35,635 nucleotides of DNA, taken from an uncultured Clostridia bacterium. GTDB lineage: Bacteria; Bacillota; Clostridia; TANB77; CAG-508. Position numbers and translations under genes: made by a program. The notes under the pieces were generated by a model, which saw only the letters and a list, made by a program, of their open reading frames with translations, was not told the origin of the DNA and made no database searches. The first letter of the stretch is position 1, and every line of letters begins with the position of its first letter. Below are positions 1 to 8,218 of this stretch, one piece after another. The DNA is taken from positions 1 to 35,635 of the forward strand of contig CALXKC010000012.1 in assembly GCA_944388775.1 (NCBI GenBank). The letters are read 5' to 3'.

Positions 1-91
1 ATTTTAAATATGGGAAAAGAAGATAATAAATTACAAAATGTTGGCTAAATATTAAAAATAGTCATAACGGAATATTATTACAATAGTAGTT

Positions 92-1999
92 TTGTTAATA
101 CTTGCAAGTATAACAATAGGAGCAGTATCAGGAGAAGGTGGATTAATAGGAAATGCAAATGAAGCAAAAGAAAAAACAGAAATAGCAAATGAAAAAGAAG
201 TAGTAGATAGAGCAGTAGTGCAAGCAATGGGAAAAAATAAAAGAGGAAATTTAGTAAGAAGTGAGTTACAAAATGAACTAGATATAATAACAGGAGAAGG
301 AGAAACAGAAGTAACAATAGATGAAGTAGACTATGGATATTTTGTAAAATTTTTGGATAGTGGAAGAATATATAAAGTAAGTAGAGATGGAGAAGTAGAA
401 TATCTAGGAAAAGAAGAAGATTTATTAACCCAAGCAAATATAATAGCAAATCCAGAAAGTAACACAATACCAGAATTTATACAAAGTGTAGATTTAACAG
501 TAGAAACACCAATAGATATAGGAGATGTAGACTTTATGCTAGTAAGTGCATGGAGTCAGGATAAAAATATAGCACCAGAAGATAGTGAATTCCAAGTAGC
601 AACTCTTCAAGGAGAAGGAAGAAGAAGGACAACAACAGTAAATAGTAGTGCATCATTAGGAGGAGATTACTATTTATGGGTAAGAGTTGTAGTAGGAGAA
701 ATAGAGAAAGAAGAATGTTTTGGCCCATATGCAATAAAAGACAGTACAACATTAGTAGCAACAAGTACTGAAACTGAATCAACATCAACTTTTTTAGGAA
801 TGCCAATAGAAAGAGGATTAATACAGAATATAGAAATAAAGAATACCCTAGTAGGAACAGGACATAGCTTAGGAGATGGAAACACATATGATGTAACAGA
901 TGGTAGCAAAGGAAAATATTTAGGATGGTATGAGCAAAATGAGAATGGATATTATGATGTAACCATAGCAGGAGAAGGAGGAGTAATAGCAAATGGTAAT
1001 GCAACAAACTTATTTGCGAATATAGGATATGGAATAAAAGATACAAGTGTAGAAGTAACAATAACAGGATTAGAGTATTTGGATACAGGGTTAGTAACTG
1101 ATATGAGTAGTATGTTTAATAGGTGCAAAGCAAGTAGTTTAAATTTAAGTAAATTTAATACGAGTAAAGTTGCTAGTATGTATGGGATGTTCTTTAGTTG
1201 TTCTAAGTTAGAAACTTTAGATTTAAGTAGTTTTGATACAAGTAATGTAACTATATGTGCACAAATATTTGAAGGATGCAGTAGATTAAGAAGGATAAAT
1301 TTAGAAAGTTTTAATACAGAGAATGTAACAAGAATGAACCAGATGTTTAATGCGTGTTCAAAACTAGAAGAAATAAATTTGAAAAATTTTGATACAAGTA
1401 AAGTAGAGCAGATGGTAGGCTTATTTAGTGGATGTAGTAGTCTAAAAACTTTAGATTTATCTAATTTTGATACAAGCAAAGTAACAATGATGAATGATAT
1501 GTTTTATGGATGTAGTAGTTTAACTTCGATAGATATAAGCAGTTTTAATACTTCTAAGGTATTTAATATGTATAGAATGTTTATGGGATGTAGTAGTTTA
1601 GCAGAATTAGATTTGAGCAATTTTGATACAAGCAATGTGACTAATATGGGTAATATGTTTCAAAATTGTAGTAATTTAACAGAATTAGATTTGAGTAATT
1701 TTAATACAGAAAAAGTTACAAAGATGTCATGGATGTTTGCTGTTTGTAGTAGTTTGAAAAGTTTAGATATAGGTAATTTTAAAGCAAAGGATGGAGTAGA
1801 TATAAATAGTATATTTTATAACTGTCCTAATATAACAAAATTAGATATGAGAAATTTTGATATGACAAAAACTGTTGGATATGATAATTATACAATATAT
1901 TTAATACCAAAAAACTGTGAAATTCTAGTAAATTCAAGTACAAAACAATGGTTTACAGATAACCTTTCAAGTTATACAAATGTTATAGTAGTAAACTAA
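92..1999 (+). CDS. BspA-type leucine-rich-repeat surface protein, 5' end damaged
   Basis: The C-terminal half (about residues 325-595) is a run of ~24-residue repeats of the form L-x-x-L-D-[LI]-S-x-F-[DN]-T-S-x-V-x-x-M-x-x-M-F-x-x-C, the BspA/DUF285 class found in adhesins and surface proteins. The N-terminus (LILASITIGAVSGEGG, then NANEAKEKTEIANEKE) matches the stretch that normally follows a prepilin-like GITLIALV leader in clostridial surface proteins. That leader is missing: an in-frame TAA at 65-67 precedes the TTG at 92, no ATG is in frame upstream and there is no convincing ribosome binding site. The gene may therefore be a 5'-truncated pseudogene or may use a start I cannot recognise. 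The middle (about residues 120-320) is unassigned extracellular sequence. Family call is firm; expression is uncertain. Confidence 0.7.
   Translation: MLILASITIGAVSGEGGLIGNANEAKEKTEIANEKEVVDRAVVQAMGKNKRGNLVRSELQNELDIITGEGETEVTIDEVDYGYFVKFLDSGRIYKVSRDGEVEYLGKEEDLLTQANIIANPESNTIPEFIQSVDLTVETPIDIGDVDFMLVSAWSQDKNIAPEDSEFQVATLQGEGRRRTTTVNSSASLGGDYYLWVRVVVGEIEKEECFGPYAIKDSTTLVATSTETESTSTFLGMPIERGLIQNIEIKNTLVGTGHSLGDGNTYDVTDGSKGKYLGWYEQNENGYYDVTIAGEGGVIANGNATNLFANIGYGIKDTSVEVTITGLEYLDTGLVTDMSSMFNRCKASSLNLSKFNTSKVASMYGMFFSCSKLETLDLSSFDTSNVTICAQIFEGCSRLRRINLESFNTENVTRMNQMFNACSKLEEINLKNFDTSKVEQMVGLFSGCSSLKTLDLSNFDTSKVTMMNDMFYGCSSLTSIDISSFNTSKVFNMYRMFMGCSSLAELDLSNFDTSNVTNMGNMFQNCSNLTELDLSNFNTEKVTKMSWMFAVCSSLKSLDIGNFKAKDGVDINSIFYNCPNITKLDMRNFDMTKTVGYDNYTIYLIPKNCEILVNSSTKQWFTDNLSSYTNVIVVN
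1069..1875 (+). repeat. Tandem BspA/DUF285 LRR repeats (about 10 units)
   Basis: About ten consecutive imperfect 72-75 bp units encode the repeat with core F-[DN]-T-S-[KN]-V and M-F-x-x-C-S-x-L. The units are diverged in nucleotide sequence, so this is an old protein repeat rather than a recent DNA expansion. The last two units (ending NFKAKDGVDI and NFDMTKT) are degenerate caps. Confidence 0.85.
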
Positions 2000-2042
2000 A
2001 GATAGATTTTAATTTGTTAAAAAGTTAAATGGGGAGGAAAAC

Positions 2043-2666
2043 ATGCTAGAAAATAAGAAAAAAGTAATTATAGGAGTTATAATAATAGCAATAATATTAA
2101 TAATAGTAATAACTTTAATATTATTTAATAGAAACAAAAATACAGAACCAGAACAATTGCAAACTATTGAATTAACAATAGAACTATTAGATGTAGAAAA
2201 CATAGAAAGTTTAGAATATAAACTAGAAGAAACAAAAGAAGAAATATCATCAAAATATGTAACAGGAAGAAATAAATATGAAATAAAAGCGAATGTCAAA
2301 GCAGGAGAAAGTACTGAAGAAACAGAAGGAAAAATTATATATGTACGAGGAAATTATGATAATTTAAATGTATATAAGACAGAATACAAAATAAATAAGT
2401 ATGAAGATAAAATAACACAAGTAAGCAATATTCTGCAACAATTTGAAATGCTATGTGAAGAATATATTGGTCCTTTGGACGAATATGAAGAAACAGAACA
2501 GTTATATGGAGAAAGCAATGCAAAGTTTGAATTACCACTAGAAGAAAGTATCTATAATGAAGGAAGGTTATATAGTAAAACATATAAAAATGAGGAAAAA
2601 GAGTATAATATAAATTACTATAAAACAGGAGAAAATATAACTTGTGAATTAGTAAGAGCGTTGTAA
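2043..2666 (+). CDS. Membrane-anchored hypothetical protein, paralog A
   Basis: A 207-residue protein of unknown function. One N-terminal membrane segment (about residues 7-28, rich in I/L/V) is followed by a charged, Glu/Lys/Tyr-rich extracytoplasmic domain with few hydrophobic stretches. GGGGAGG just upstream of the ATG supports the start. From LILFNRNKNTEPEQ onward it is nearly identical to the protein at 4727-5371; only the N-termini differ, this one having a plain signal anchor instead of a prepilin-like leader. A strong hairpin terminator follows immediately. I recognise no catalytic motif; a cell-surface role is inferred only from topology and from the LRR neighbour. Confidence 0.75.
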   Translation: MLENKKKVIIGVIIIAIILIIVITLILFNRNKNTEPEQLQTIELTIELLDVENIESLEYKLEETKEEISSKYVTGRNKYEIKANVKAGESTEETEGKIIYVRGNYDNLNVYKTEYKINKYEDKITQVSNILQQFEMLCEEYIGPLDEYEETEQLYGESNAKFELPLEESIYNEGRLYSKTYKNEEKEYNINYYKTGENITCELVRAL

Positions 2667-2697
2667 ATAGCAAGAAAAGTTCTTGCTATTTTATATT
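2667..2697 (+). terminator. Intrinsic terminator after paralog A
   Basis: Perfect 9-bp stem TAGCAAGAA / TTCTTGCTA with a 3-nt loop, followed by a T-rich tract, starting one base after the stop codon. Confidence 0.85.
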
Positions 2698-2772
2698 TTA
2701 TATAGTAAAATGTAACTGTAAACTTTAATTAAGAATACCAAGAAGTAAGTATTTTAATAGGAAGTGAAAAGT

Positions 2773-4443
2773 ATGATAAGTAATGGAATAGGAATAGGTG
2801 AAAGTGACTTCAAAAGTTTAAGAATAAAAAACTATTACTATATAGATAAGACAATGTATATCAAAGATATAATAGACAATAGTAGTAAAGTAATATTAGT
2901 AACAAGACCAAGAAGATTTGGAAAGACATTAAATATAAGTATGTTAAAATACTACTTTGATTGTAGACAAAAAGATAATAGAAAATTATTCAATGGATTA
3001 AAGATAATGGAACAAGAAGAAAAATATACATCAAAATTAGGAGCATATCCAGTAATATACTTAACATTAAAAGATGCAGGATTAATGACATATGAAATGA
3101 TGATAATGCAACTAAAAACAATTATGATGGAATTATTTTATGAACATAAGGAACTACTAGAAGGAGAAATGTCAGAAGGTGAACGAACTATATTTAATAA
3201 AATATTATCAGCAAATGCAACAGACGTAGATTTATTAAACTCGTTGAAAATGCTATCAAAAATAATGTACCAATATTATGATAAACCAGTAATGTTACTA
3301 CTAGATGAATATGATGTCCCATTACAAAATGCATATGTAGAAGGATATTATGATGAAGCAGTTAAATTCTTCAAGACATTTTATGGAGTAACATTTAAAG
3401 ATAATGCATATTTAGAAAAGACAGTAATAACAGGAGTAAGCAGAGTAGCAAAAGAGAGTATATTTAGTGGAGCAAATAACTTTAAAGTATATACAGTATT
3501 GGATAATGAATTTGCAGATGATTTTGGAATAACAGAACAAGAAATGGATAAGGTGATAGAAGATTTTGAAGTACAAGATGATAAAGAAGAAATAAAAAGA
3601 TGGTATGATGGATATAAAATAGGAGAAGTAGAAGGAATATATAATCCATGGAGTATATTAAATTATTTGACAGATAGAAAATTAATGCCGTATTGGGTAA
3701 ATACAAGTTCAAATGATTTAATAAAATTAATATTAAAAAATTCAGAAACAGTAAAAGAAAAGATTGAAAGACTATTAAAAGATGAAGCGATAGAAGTAAA
3801 AATAGATTTAGAAACAGTAATTGTAGGAATAGAAAATAATGAAGATAACATATGGGGATTAATGTTAGGAACAGGATATTTAAAGGTTGTAGAAACGGTA
3901 AATATAGCAGAAGGAATATATAAAGTAAAACTTCCAAACTATGAAATAAAATTACTATTTTCACAAATAATAGATGATTGGTTTAGAAATAAAGTAATAG
4001 GAAATGATTTAAAAAGTATATTAAAAGATTTAGTAACACTAAATTTAAAAGAATATGAAAAAAAATTCAAAATCTTAGTAAGAGAAATGTTTAGTTATAT
4101 GGATGTAGGAGAAAACACAGCAGAAAACTTTTATCATGCATTTGTATTAGGAATGTTAGTAGGGCTAAAAGATAGCTACTACGTAAATTCAAATAGAGAA
4201 TCAGGAATAGGAAGATATGACATAATGTTAGAACCAAAAGATAAAAATGCAAATAGCTTTATAATGGAATTCAAAGTGATGGAAGATATGGAAGAAAAGA
4301 CTATAGAAGAAACAATAGAAAATGCAAAAAAGCAAATAGAAGAAAAAGGATATGAACAGAATTTGAAAGAAAGAGGTTTTAAAAATATAACAAAAATGGT
4401 ATATGCATTTAAAGGAAAAGAAGTAAAAATGGAAGTATATTAA
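2773..4443 (+). CDS. AAA-ATPase-like / DUF1703 PD-(D/E)XK nuclease-family protein
   Basis: 556 residues. The N-terminal ATPase-like domain opens with a conserved GESDFKSLR...YYIDKT lead-in and a P-loop variant RPRRFGKT (K51, T52). A Walker B-like strand MLLLDEYDVPL lies near residues 173-184, followed by the family motifs TGVSRV and YDGYKIG with YNPWSIL. The C-terminus holds RYDIML and, about 15 residues later, MEFKV, the spaced D...ExK pattern of the PD-(D/E)XK fold (AAA-ATPase_like plus DUF1703 families). These proteins are common in gut Firmicutes and Bacteroidetes, often in many copies, and their role is not established. I chose ATG 2773 over GTG 2764 because AGGAAG sits 8 nt before it. 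The gene lies between two paralogs (2043 and 4727). Confidence 0.85.
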   Translation: MISNGIGIGESDFKSLRIKNYYYIDKTMYIKDIIDNSSKVILVTRPRRFGKTLNISMLKYYFDCRQKDNRKLFNGLKIMEQEEKYTSKLGAYPVIYLTLKDAGLMTYEMMIMQLKTIMMELFYEHKELLEGEMSEGERTIFNKILSANATDVDLLNSLKMLSKIMYQYYDKPVMLLLDEYDVPLQNAYVEGYYDEAVKFFKTFYGVTFKDNAYLEKTVITGVSRVAKESIFSGANNFKVYTVLDNEFADDFGITEQEMDKVIEDFEVQDDKEEIKRWYDGYKIGEVEGIYNPWSILNYLTDRKLMPYWVNTSSNDLIKLILKNSETVKEKIERLLKDEAIEVKIDLETVIVGIENNEDNIWGLMLGTGYLKVVETVNIAEGIYKVKLPNYEIKLLFSQIIDDWFRNKVIGNDLKSILKDLVTLNLKEYEKKFKILVREMFSYMDVGENTAENFYHAFVLGMLVGLKDSYYVNSNRESGIGRYDIMLEPKDKNANSFIMEFKVMEDMEEKTIEETIENAKKQIEEKGYEQNLKERGFKNITKMVYAFKGKEVKMEVY

Positions 4444-4472
4444 AAAAGAATAAGAATTAATTAAAATTAAAG

Positions 4473-4520
4473 ATGGAGAAAATGTTATTGTTGTAATAAC
4501 AAAGATTTCTCTATTTTTTT
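4473..4520 (+). terminator. Intrinsic terminator after the AAA-ATPase gene
   Basis: Nested hairpin: TGTTATT / AATAACA with loop GTTGT, extended by GGAGAAA pairing with TTTCTC across a small bulge, followed by a run of seven T. The rest of 4444-4726 is very AT-rich with no other gene seen. Confidence 0.75.
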
Positions 4521-4726
4521 ATACTTTAAAAAATGTAATTTTAATAATATAGACAATCTTTTTAAAATCTTAGAAAAAATAATTTATTAATTTAATTGTT
4601 ATGTAAAAAAAGTATAAGTAAAAAACATTAAAAACATTGAAAAAACTCCTTCTTAAAAAATATAATTTTATTTAGAAAAATAAGTTTGAAAAATAAAAAA
4701 AGAGACAAAAGAAGGAGAAAAATGGA

Positions 4727-5371
4727 ATGGAAAATAAGAGGAAAAAAGAAGCAGGAATAACATTAATAGCGTTAGTAACAACAATAATAGTGATAATATT
4801 AATATTGACAGTAACTTTAATATTATTTAATAGAAACAAAAATACAGAACCAGAACAATTGCAAACTATTGAATTAACAACAGAACTATTAGACACAGAG
4901 AATATAGAAGGTTTAGGATATGAACTAGAAAAAACAGAAGAAGAAATATCATCAAAATATATAACAACAGGAAAAGAAAAATATGAAATAAAAGCAAATG
5001 TCAAAGCAGGAGAAAGTACTGAAGAAGCAGAAGGAAAGATGATATATGTACGAGGAAACTATGATAATCTAAATATATATAAGACAGAATACAAAATAAA
5101 TAAGTATGAAGATAAAACAACACAAGTAAGTAATATTCTACAACAATTTGAAATGATATGTGAAGGATATATTAGTCCTTTGGACGAATATGAAGAAACA
5201 GAACAGTTATATGGAGAAAGCAATGCAAAGTTTGAATTACCATTAGAAGAAAGTATATATAATGAAGAAAGGTTATATAGTAAAACATATAAAAATGAGG
5301 AAAAAGAGTATAATATAAATTACTATAAAACAGGAGAAAATATAACTTGTGAATTAGTACGAGTATTATAA
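4727..5371 (+). CDS. Prepilin-leader hypothetical protein, paralog B
   Basis: 214 residues. The N-terminus MENKRKKEAG|ITLIALVTT has the short basic leader, Gly cleavage position and hydrophobic helix of type IV-pilin-like proteins, although position 5 is not the usual Glu. A prepilin peptidase at 31591-32343 could process it. From LILFNRNKNTEPEQ onward it is nearly the same as paralog A at 2043-2666. Start: GAAGGAG 9 nt upstream of this ATG; a second ATG at 4722 is in another frame. I infer a surface or pseudopilin-like role from the leader; the body has no domain I recognise. Confidence 0.75.
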   Translation: MENKRKKEAGITLIALVTTIIVIILILTVTLILFNRNKNTEPEQLQTIELTTELLDTENIEGLGYELEKTEEEISSKYITTGKEKYEIKANVKAGESTEEAEGKMIYVRGNYDNLNIYKTEYKINKYEDKTTQVSNILQQFEMICEGYISPLDEYEETEQLYGESNAKFELPLEESIYNEERLYSKTYKNEEKEYNINYYKTGENITCELVRVL

Positions 5372-5454
5372 TTTATAATGTATAATGACAACAAATTTAT
5401 ATAAAAATAATGAATAAGTGATAAATAGCATAAAATATTCAATAAAAGTAAAAG

Positions 5455-5486
5455 AAAAAACAACCAGTTAAAATAAACTGGTTGTT
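5455..5486 (-). terminator. Intrinsic terminator of sspH
   Basis: Stem AACAACCAGTT / AACTGGTTG with a 6-nt loop. On the minus strand it is followed by a T-run, so it serves the leftward sspH gene rather than the rightward gene ending at 5371. Confidence 0.75.
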
Positions 5487-5499
5487 AAAAACATTGAAT

Positions 5500-5679
5500 T
5501 TATTCATTTTCATATAAATCTCTTATAAAAACATCCTTTTCCTCAAAATTATCAACAAATCCAATTTTAGCTTTTTGATTATTAGAATCTATTTCTTGAA
5601 TCCATACGGGTCTATCATCATAAAAAATATCAAATTTGTTATCAGTATTTAAGATATAATTAATTCTTTCGTAATTCAT
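5500..5679 (-). CDS. sspH: H-type small acid-soluble spore protein
   Basis: A 59-residue protein beginning MNYERINYIL and containing IFYDDRPVWIQEID, then a short charged middle and the end FIRDLYENE. Length, the near N-terminal R-x-x-x-I-L, the [YN]-x-x-P-V-W-I-x-x-[VI]-D core and the acidic C-terminus match the SspH family. These are minor small acid-soluble proteins expressed in the forespore under sigma G or F in Bacillus. An AAAGGAGGG ribosome binding site lies just upstream of the ATG and a terminator lies just downstream. The gene is divergent from the nucleoside kinase at 5920. It supports the view that the host makes endospores. Confidence 0.85.
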   Translation of the reverse strand: MNYERINYILNTDNKFDIFYDDRPVWIQEIDSNNQKAKIGFVDNFEEKDVFIRDLYENE

Positions 5680-5819
5680 AAATATCCCTCCTTTGAATAG
5701 ATAAGTAATTAAAATTTATATTTATTTAAAGTATATCCATTTAATTTAAAAATATAACTGTAGCGTAATTATTTTAAAAAATTTTTTTAATACTACAATG
5801 TAATTAACTGGAAAATAAT

Positions 5820-5848
5820 TTGACTTATAAGTAGTTTTAATATAAAAT
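5820..5848 (+). promoter_or_regulatory. Candidate sigma-A promoter for the nucleoside kinase
   Basis: TTGACT and TAAAAT are separated by 17 bp, about 70 bp upstream of the ATG at 5920. The surrounding 5680-5919 intergenic DNA is otherwise AT-rich with no further gene seen. Confidence 0.45.
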
Positions 5849-5919
5849 ATTAAAGTAAAACTTAAAGAAGTTATTGAGTTATAAATAATGAAAGATAAAA
5901 ACAGAAAGGATGAATAATT

Positions 5920-7560
5920 ATGAAGATACAATATAAAGATAAAGAAATTGAAGTAAAAGAAGGAAAAACAATACAAGAAGTATTAGAAGAAGAAATCAAG
6001 GCAAGTGAATATGCAGTTGTAGGAGCAATATTTAACAATGAATATGAAAACTTAAACTATGAAATTCACGAAGATGGAAAAGTAGAATTAATAGATATTT
6101 CATCAAAAGAAGGAAGCAAAATATACAGAAGGACAATGGTATATATATTAGCAAAGGCATTTGAAAAGTTATATCCAAATAATAAAATGAACGTAGATTA
6201 TCAACTAACAAATTCAATGTTTTGTGATGTGGAAAATTTAGAAGTGACAGAAGAAATGGCTCATAATTTAACTGAAGAAATGAGAAAAATAGTTAGAGAA
6301 GATTTACCAATTAAGCAAATAGTAATGAACCGTGAAGAAGCAACAGAATTTTATAAAAAATATGACACATCAAAAGGTAGATTACAATTAGACTTAGAGG
6401 GTAATGAAAAAATATATATGTATGAATGTGATGGATATTATAACTATTGCTATGGGACAATAGCAAATAGAACAGGAATTGCAAAAATATTTGAAATAGT
6501 AAAATACGAAAATGGGCTATTAATGAGATATCCAAGTTCAGATAAACCTTTACAATTATCAAAACTAATTCAAACAAAAAAATTGGCGTGGGCATTAAAT
6601 GAGTATGAAGATATACACAGAATCTTAGATATGGATAGAGTATATAAAATAAATAAAGCAATAGAAGAAGATAGAATAAAAGACTTAATAATGTTAGATG
6701 AAGCATTACACGAAAAGAAAATAGCAAATATAGCAGATGAAATAGCAAAAAATAGAGAAGTAAAAATGATACTAATTGCAGGACCATCATCATCTGGAAA
6801 AACAACTTTTGCGCAAAGATTAGGGTTACAATTAAGAATTAACAAATTAAGACCTGTAACGATATCAGTAGACAATTATTTTGTAGAAAGAAAAGATACA
6901 CCAAGAGATGAAAATGGAAATTATGATTTTGAATGCATAGAAGCAATTGATATGGAATTATTCAATGAACATTTAACAAAACTACTTGATGGAGAAGAAG
7001 TAGAAATGCCTGAATTTGACTTTCACGAAGGTACAAAAAGATATAAAGGTAAAAAATTAAAATTAGGAAAAGAAGATGTACTAGTAATAGAAGGAATTCA
7101 TTGCTTAAATGATAAATTGACAAGTAAAATTCCAAAGGAACAGAAATATAAGATATATATCAGTGCATTAACAGTATTAAATATGGATAGATATAATAGA
7201 ATATCAACAACAGATACAAGATTAGTCAGAAGAATAGTTAGAGACCATAAATTTAGAGGATATAGTGCAAAACACACAATAGCAAATTGGAATATGGTAA
7301 ATAATGGAGAAGAAAAAAATATATTTCCATTCCAAGAAGAAGCTAACAGCATATTTAATACATCATTAATCTATGAACTAAATGTATTAAAAGGAATAGC
7401 AATGCCATTGCTAGAAGAAATAACTAAAGAAGAAAGAGAATATGCAGAAGCAAGAAGAATGATAGACATGTTAAAATATTTTAAAGAAATACCAGAAGAA
7501 TATGTACCAACAAATTCATTATTAAAAGAATTTATTGGAGGAGGCAACTTTAAGTATTAG
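5920..7560 (+). CDS. Nucleoside (uridine-type) kinase with N-terminal TGS-like domain
   Basis: 546 residues. Residues 1-60 form a TGS/ubiquitin-like fold (MKIQYKDKEIEVKEGKTIQEVL) and 60-200 resemble the second-additional-domain region of threonyl-tRNA synthetase (YILAKAFEKLYP, VREDLPIKQ). The C-terminal half is a P-loop kinase of the phosphoribulokinase/uridine kinase family: Walker A GPSSSGKTTFA near residue 290, then SVDNYFVERKDTPRDENGNY and VLVIEGIHCLN. The family is annotated as nucleoside kinase and probably phosphorylates uridine or a related nucleoside; the substrate is not readable from sequence. GAAAGGAT precedes the ATG. Length is normal. It is followed directly by GGGAC-type repeats. 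Confidence 0.85.
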   Translation: MKIQYKDKEIEVKEGKTIQEVLEEEIKASEYAVVGAIFNNEYENLNYEIHEDGKVELIDISSKEGSKIYRRTMVYILAKAFEKLYPNNKMNVDYQLTNSMFCDVENLEVTEEMAHNLTEEMRKIVREDLPIKQIVMNREEATEFYKKYDTSKGRLQLDLEGNEKIYMYECDGYYNYCYGTIANRTGIAKIFEIVKYENGLLMRYPSSDKPLQLSKLIQTKKLAWALNEYEDIHRILDMDRVYKINKAIEEDRIKDLIMLDEALHEKKIANIADEIAKNREVKMILIAGPSSSGKTTFAQRLGLQLRINKLRPVTISVDNYFVERKDTPRDENGNYDFECIEAIDMELFNEHLTKLLDGEEVEMPEFDFHEGTKRYKGKKLKLGKEDVLVIEGIHCLNDKLTSKIPKEQKYKIYISALTVLNMDRYNRISTTDTRLVRRIVRDHKFRGYSAKHTIANWNMVNNGEEKNIFPFQEEANSIFNTSLIYELNVLKGIAMPLLEEITKEEREYAEARRMIDMLKYFKEIPEEYVPTNSLLKEFIGGGNFKY

Positions 7561-7561
7561 A

Positions 7562-7619
7562 GAGGGATTTTGGGGACGGTCCTAAAAATTCCTAAAAACA
7601 GGGATTTAGGGACGGACCT
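7562..7619 (+). repeat. GGGAC repeat, type I, forward copy (R1)
   Basis: Shares the layout GGGACGGTCC-TAAAAAT...GGGATTTAGGGACGGACC with the copies at 28367 and 29125 (reverse). The two halves can fold: GGTCC pairs with GGACC and TAAA-ATCC with GGATTTA. It starts right after the kinase stop codon and abuts R2. Confidence 0.75.
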
Positions 7620-7620
7620 A

Positions 7621-7678
7621 GTTAGTTTTGGGACAGGTTCGGACTGACCCACTTTTGGATAGTTTTGGGACGCCACTT
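7621..7678 (+). repeat. GGGAC repeat, type II, forward copy (R2)
   Basis: Contains GGGACAGGTTCGGACTGACC and ends GGGACGCCACTT. It is the near-exact inverted partner of R3 (8147-8212), and the RNHCP gene lies between them. Other type II copies are at 22834 and 23033. Confidence 0.8.
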
Positions 7679-7745
7679 CTTGGAAATGATATCTCAATCG
7701 AAAAAGATATATACTAAACTGTTTTTGAAAAGAAAGGTAATAAAA

Positions 7746-8063
7746 ATGGATACAAGAAATTTTACGGAAATAGATGAAGAATTTATATGTGACAATTGCG
7801 GAAAAAAAGTGCCTAAATTAGGATATTCTTGTAGAAATCATTGTCCATATTGTTTACACTCAAAACATGTGGATAAAAATCCGGGAGATAGGCAAGAAGA
7901 ATGCCATGGAGATTTAGAGCCAATAGGATTAGAAATAAATTCTAAAAAAGGTTATGTTATTATTTTTAAGTGTAAAAAATGTGGAGCGATTAGAAAAAAT
8001 AAAGCTGCAAAAGATGATAACATGGATTTAATAATCGAATTAAGTAGTAGAAGCGGGGGCTAA
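7746..8063 (+). CDS. RNHCP domain zinc-binding protein
   Basis: 105 residues. Two Cys pairs (CDNC near residue 14, CKKC near residue 79) and the family signature RNHCPYCLHSKHVD followed by GDRQEECHGDLEPI identify the RNHCP domain (PF12647), a small predicted zinc-binding protein of unknown function. The start at 7746 is set by AAAGG 8 nt upstream and by the family N-terminus (NFTEIDEEFIC); an upstream in-frame extension crosses repeat DNA and is not supported. It has its own terminator and is bracketed by inverted type II repeats R2 and R3, so it could be cassette cargo. The domain call is firm; the role is unknown. Confidence 0.85.
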   Translation: MDTRNFTEIDEEFICDNCGKKVPKLGYSCRNHCPYCLHSKHVDKNPGDRQEECHGDLEPIGLEINSKKGYVIIFKCKKCGAIRKNKAAKDDNMDLIIELSSRSGG

Positions 8064-8101
8064 TGAATATTGTTATGTTTGACTACACAACATTTCTTAA
8101 C

Positions 8102-8130
8102 AAAAACAGGTCACATTGTGGCCTGTTTTT
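8102..8130 (+). terminator. Intrinsic terminator after the RNHCP gene
   Basis: AAAACAGG...CCTGTTTTT stem with inner CACA/TGTG pairing, then T5. A 14-nt piece of it (TCACATTGTGGCCT) recurs at 10837-10850. Confidence 0.75.
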
Positions 8131-8146
8131 GTGTGATGATTAAAAA

Positions 8147-8212
8147 AGTGGCGTCCCCAAACTATCCAAAAGTGGTCAGTCCGAACCTGTCCCCAAACTG
8201 ACCAAACTGACC
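8147..8212 (-). repeat. GGGAC repeat, type II, reverse copy (R3)
   Basis: Reverse complement of R2 with an extra GGTCAGTTTGGTCAGTTTGG head. On the minus strand it reads GGGGACAGGTTCGGACTGACC, then CACTTTTGGATAG, then GGGGACGCCACTT. It lies 6 nt beyond the stop of the U32 peptidase gene. Confidence 0.8.
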
Positions 8213-8218
8213 ATGCAA

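Noticed and set aside
1-48. Possible 3' end of an upstream gene (reads to a TAA at 46-48)
   Set aside because: Only 15 codons are visible and nothing identifies them; could equally be decayed leader sequence.
78-467. Long minus-strand open frames rich in Leu/Phe opposite real genes
   Set aside because: These mirror AT-rich plus-strand codons, lack ribosome binding sites and match no family.
7562-7678. GGGAC repeats as ordinary intrinsic terminators or a CRISPR array
   Set aside because: No T-tract follows the hairpins and real terminators are found separately; copies are scattered and inverted rather than regularly spaced with unique spacers.
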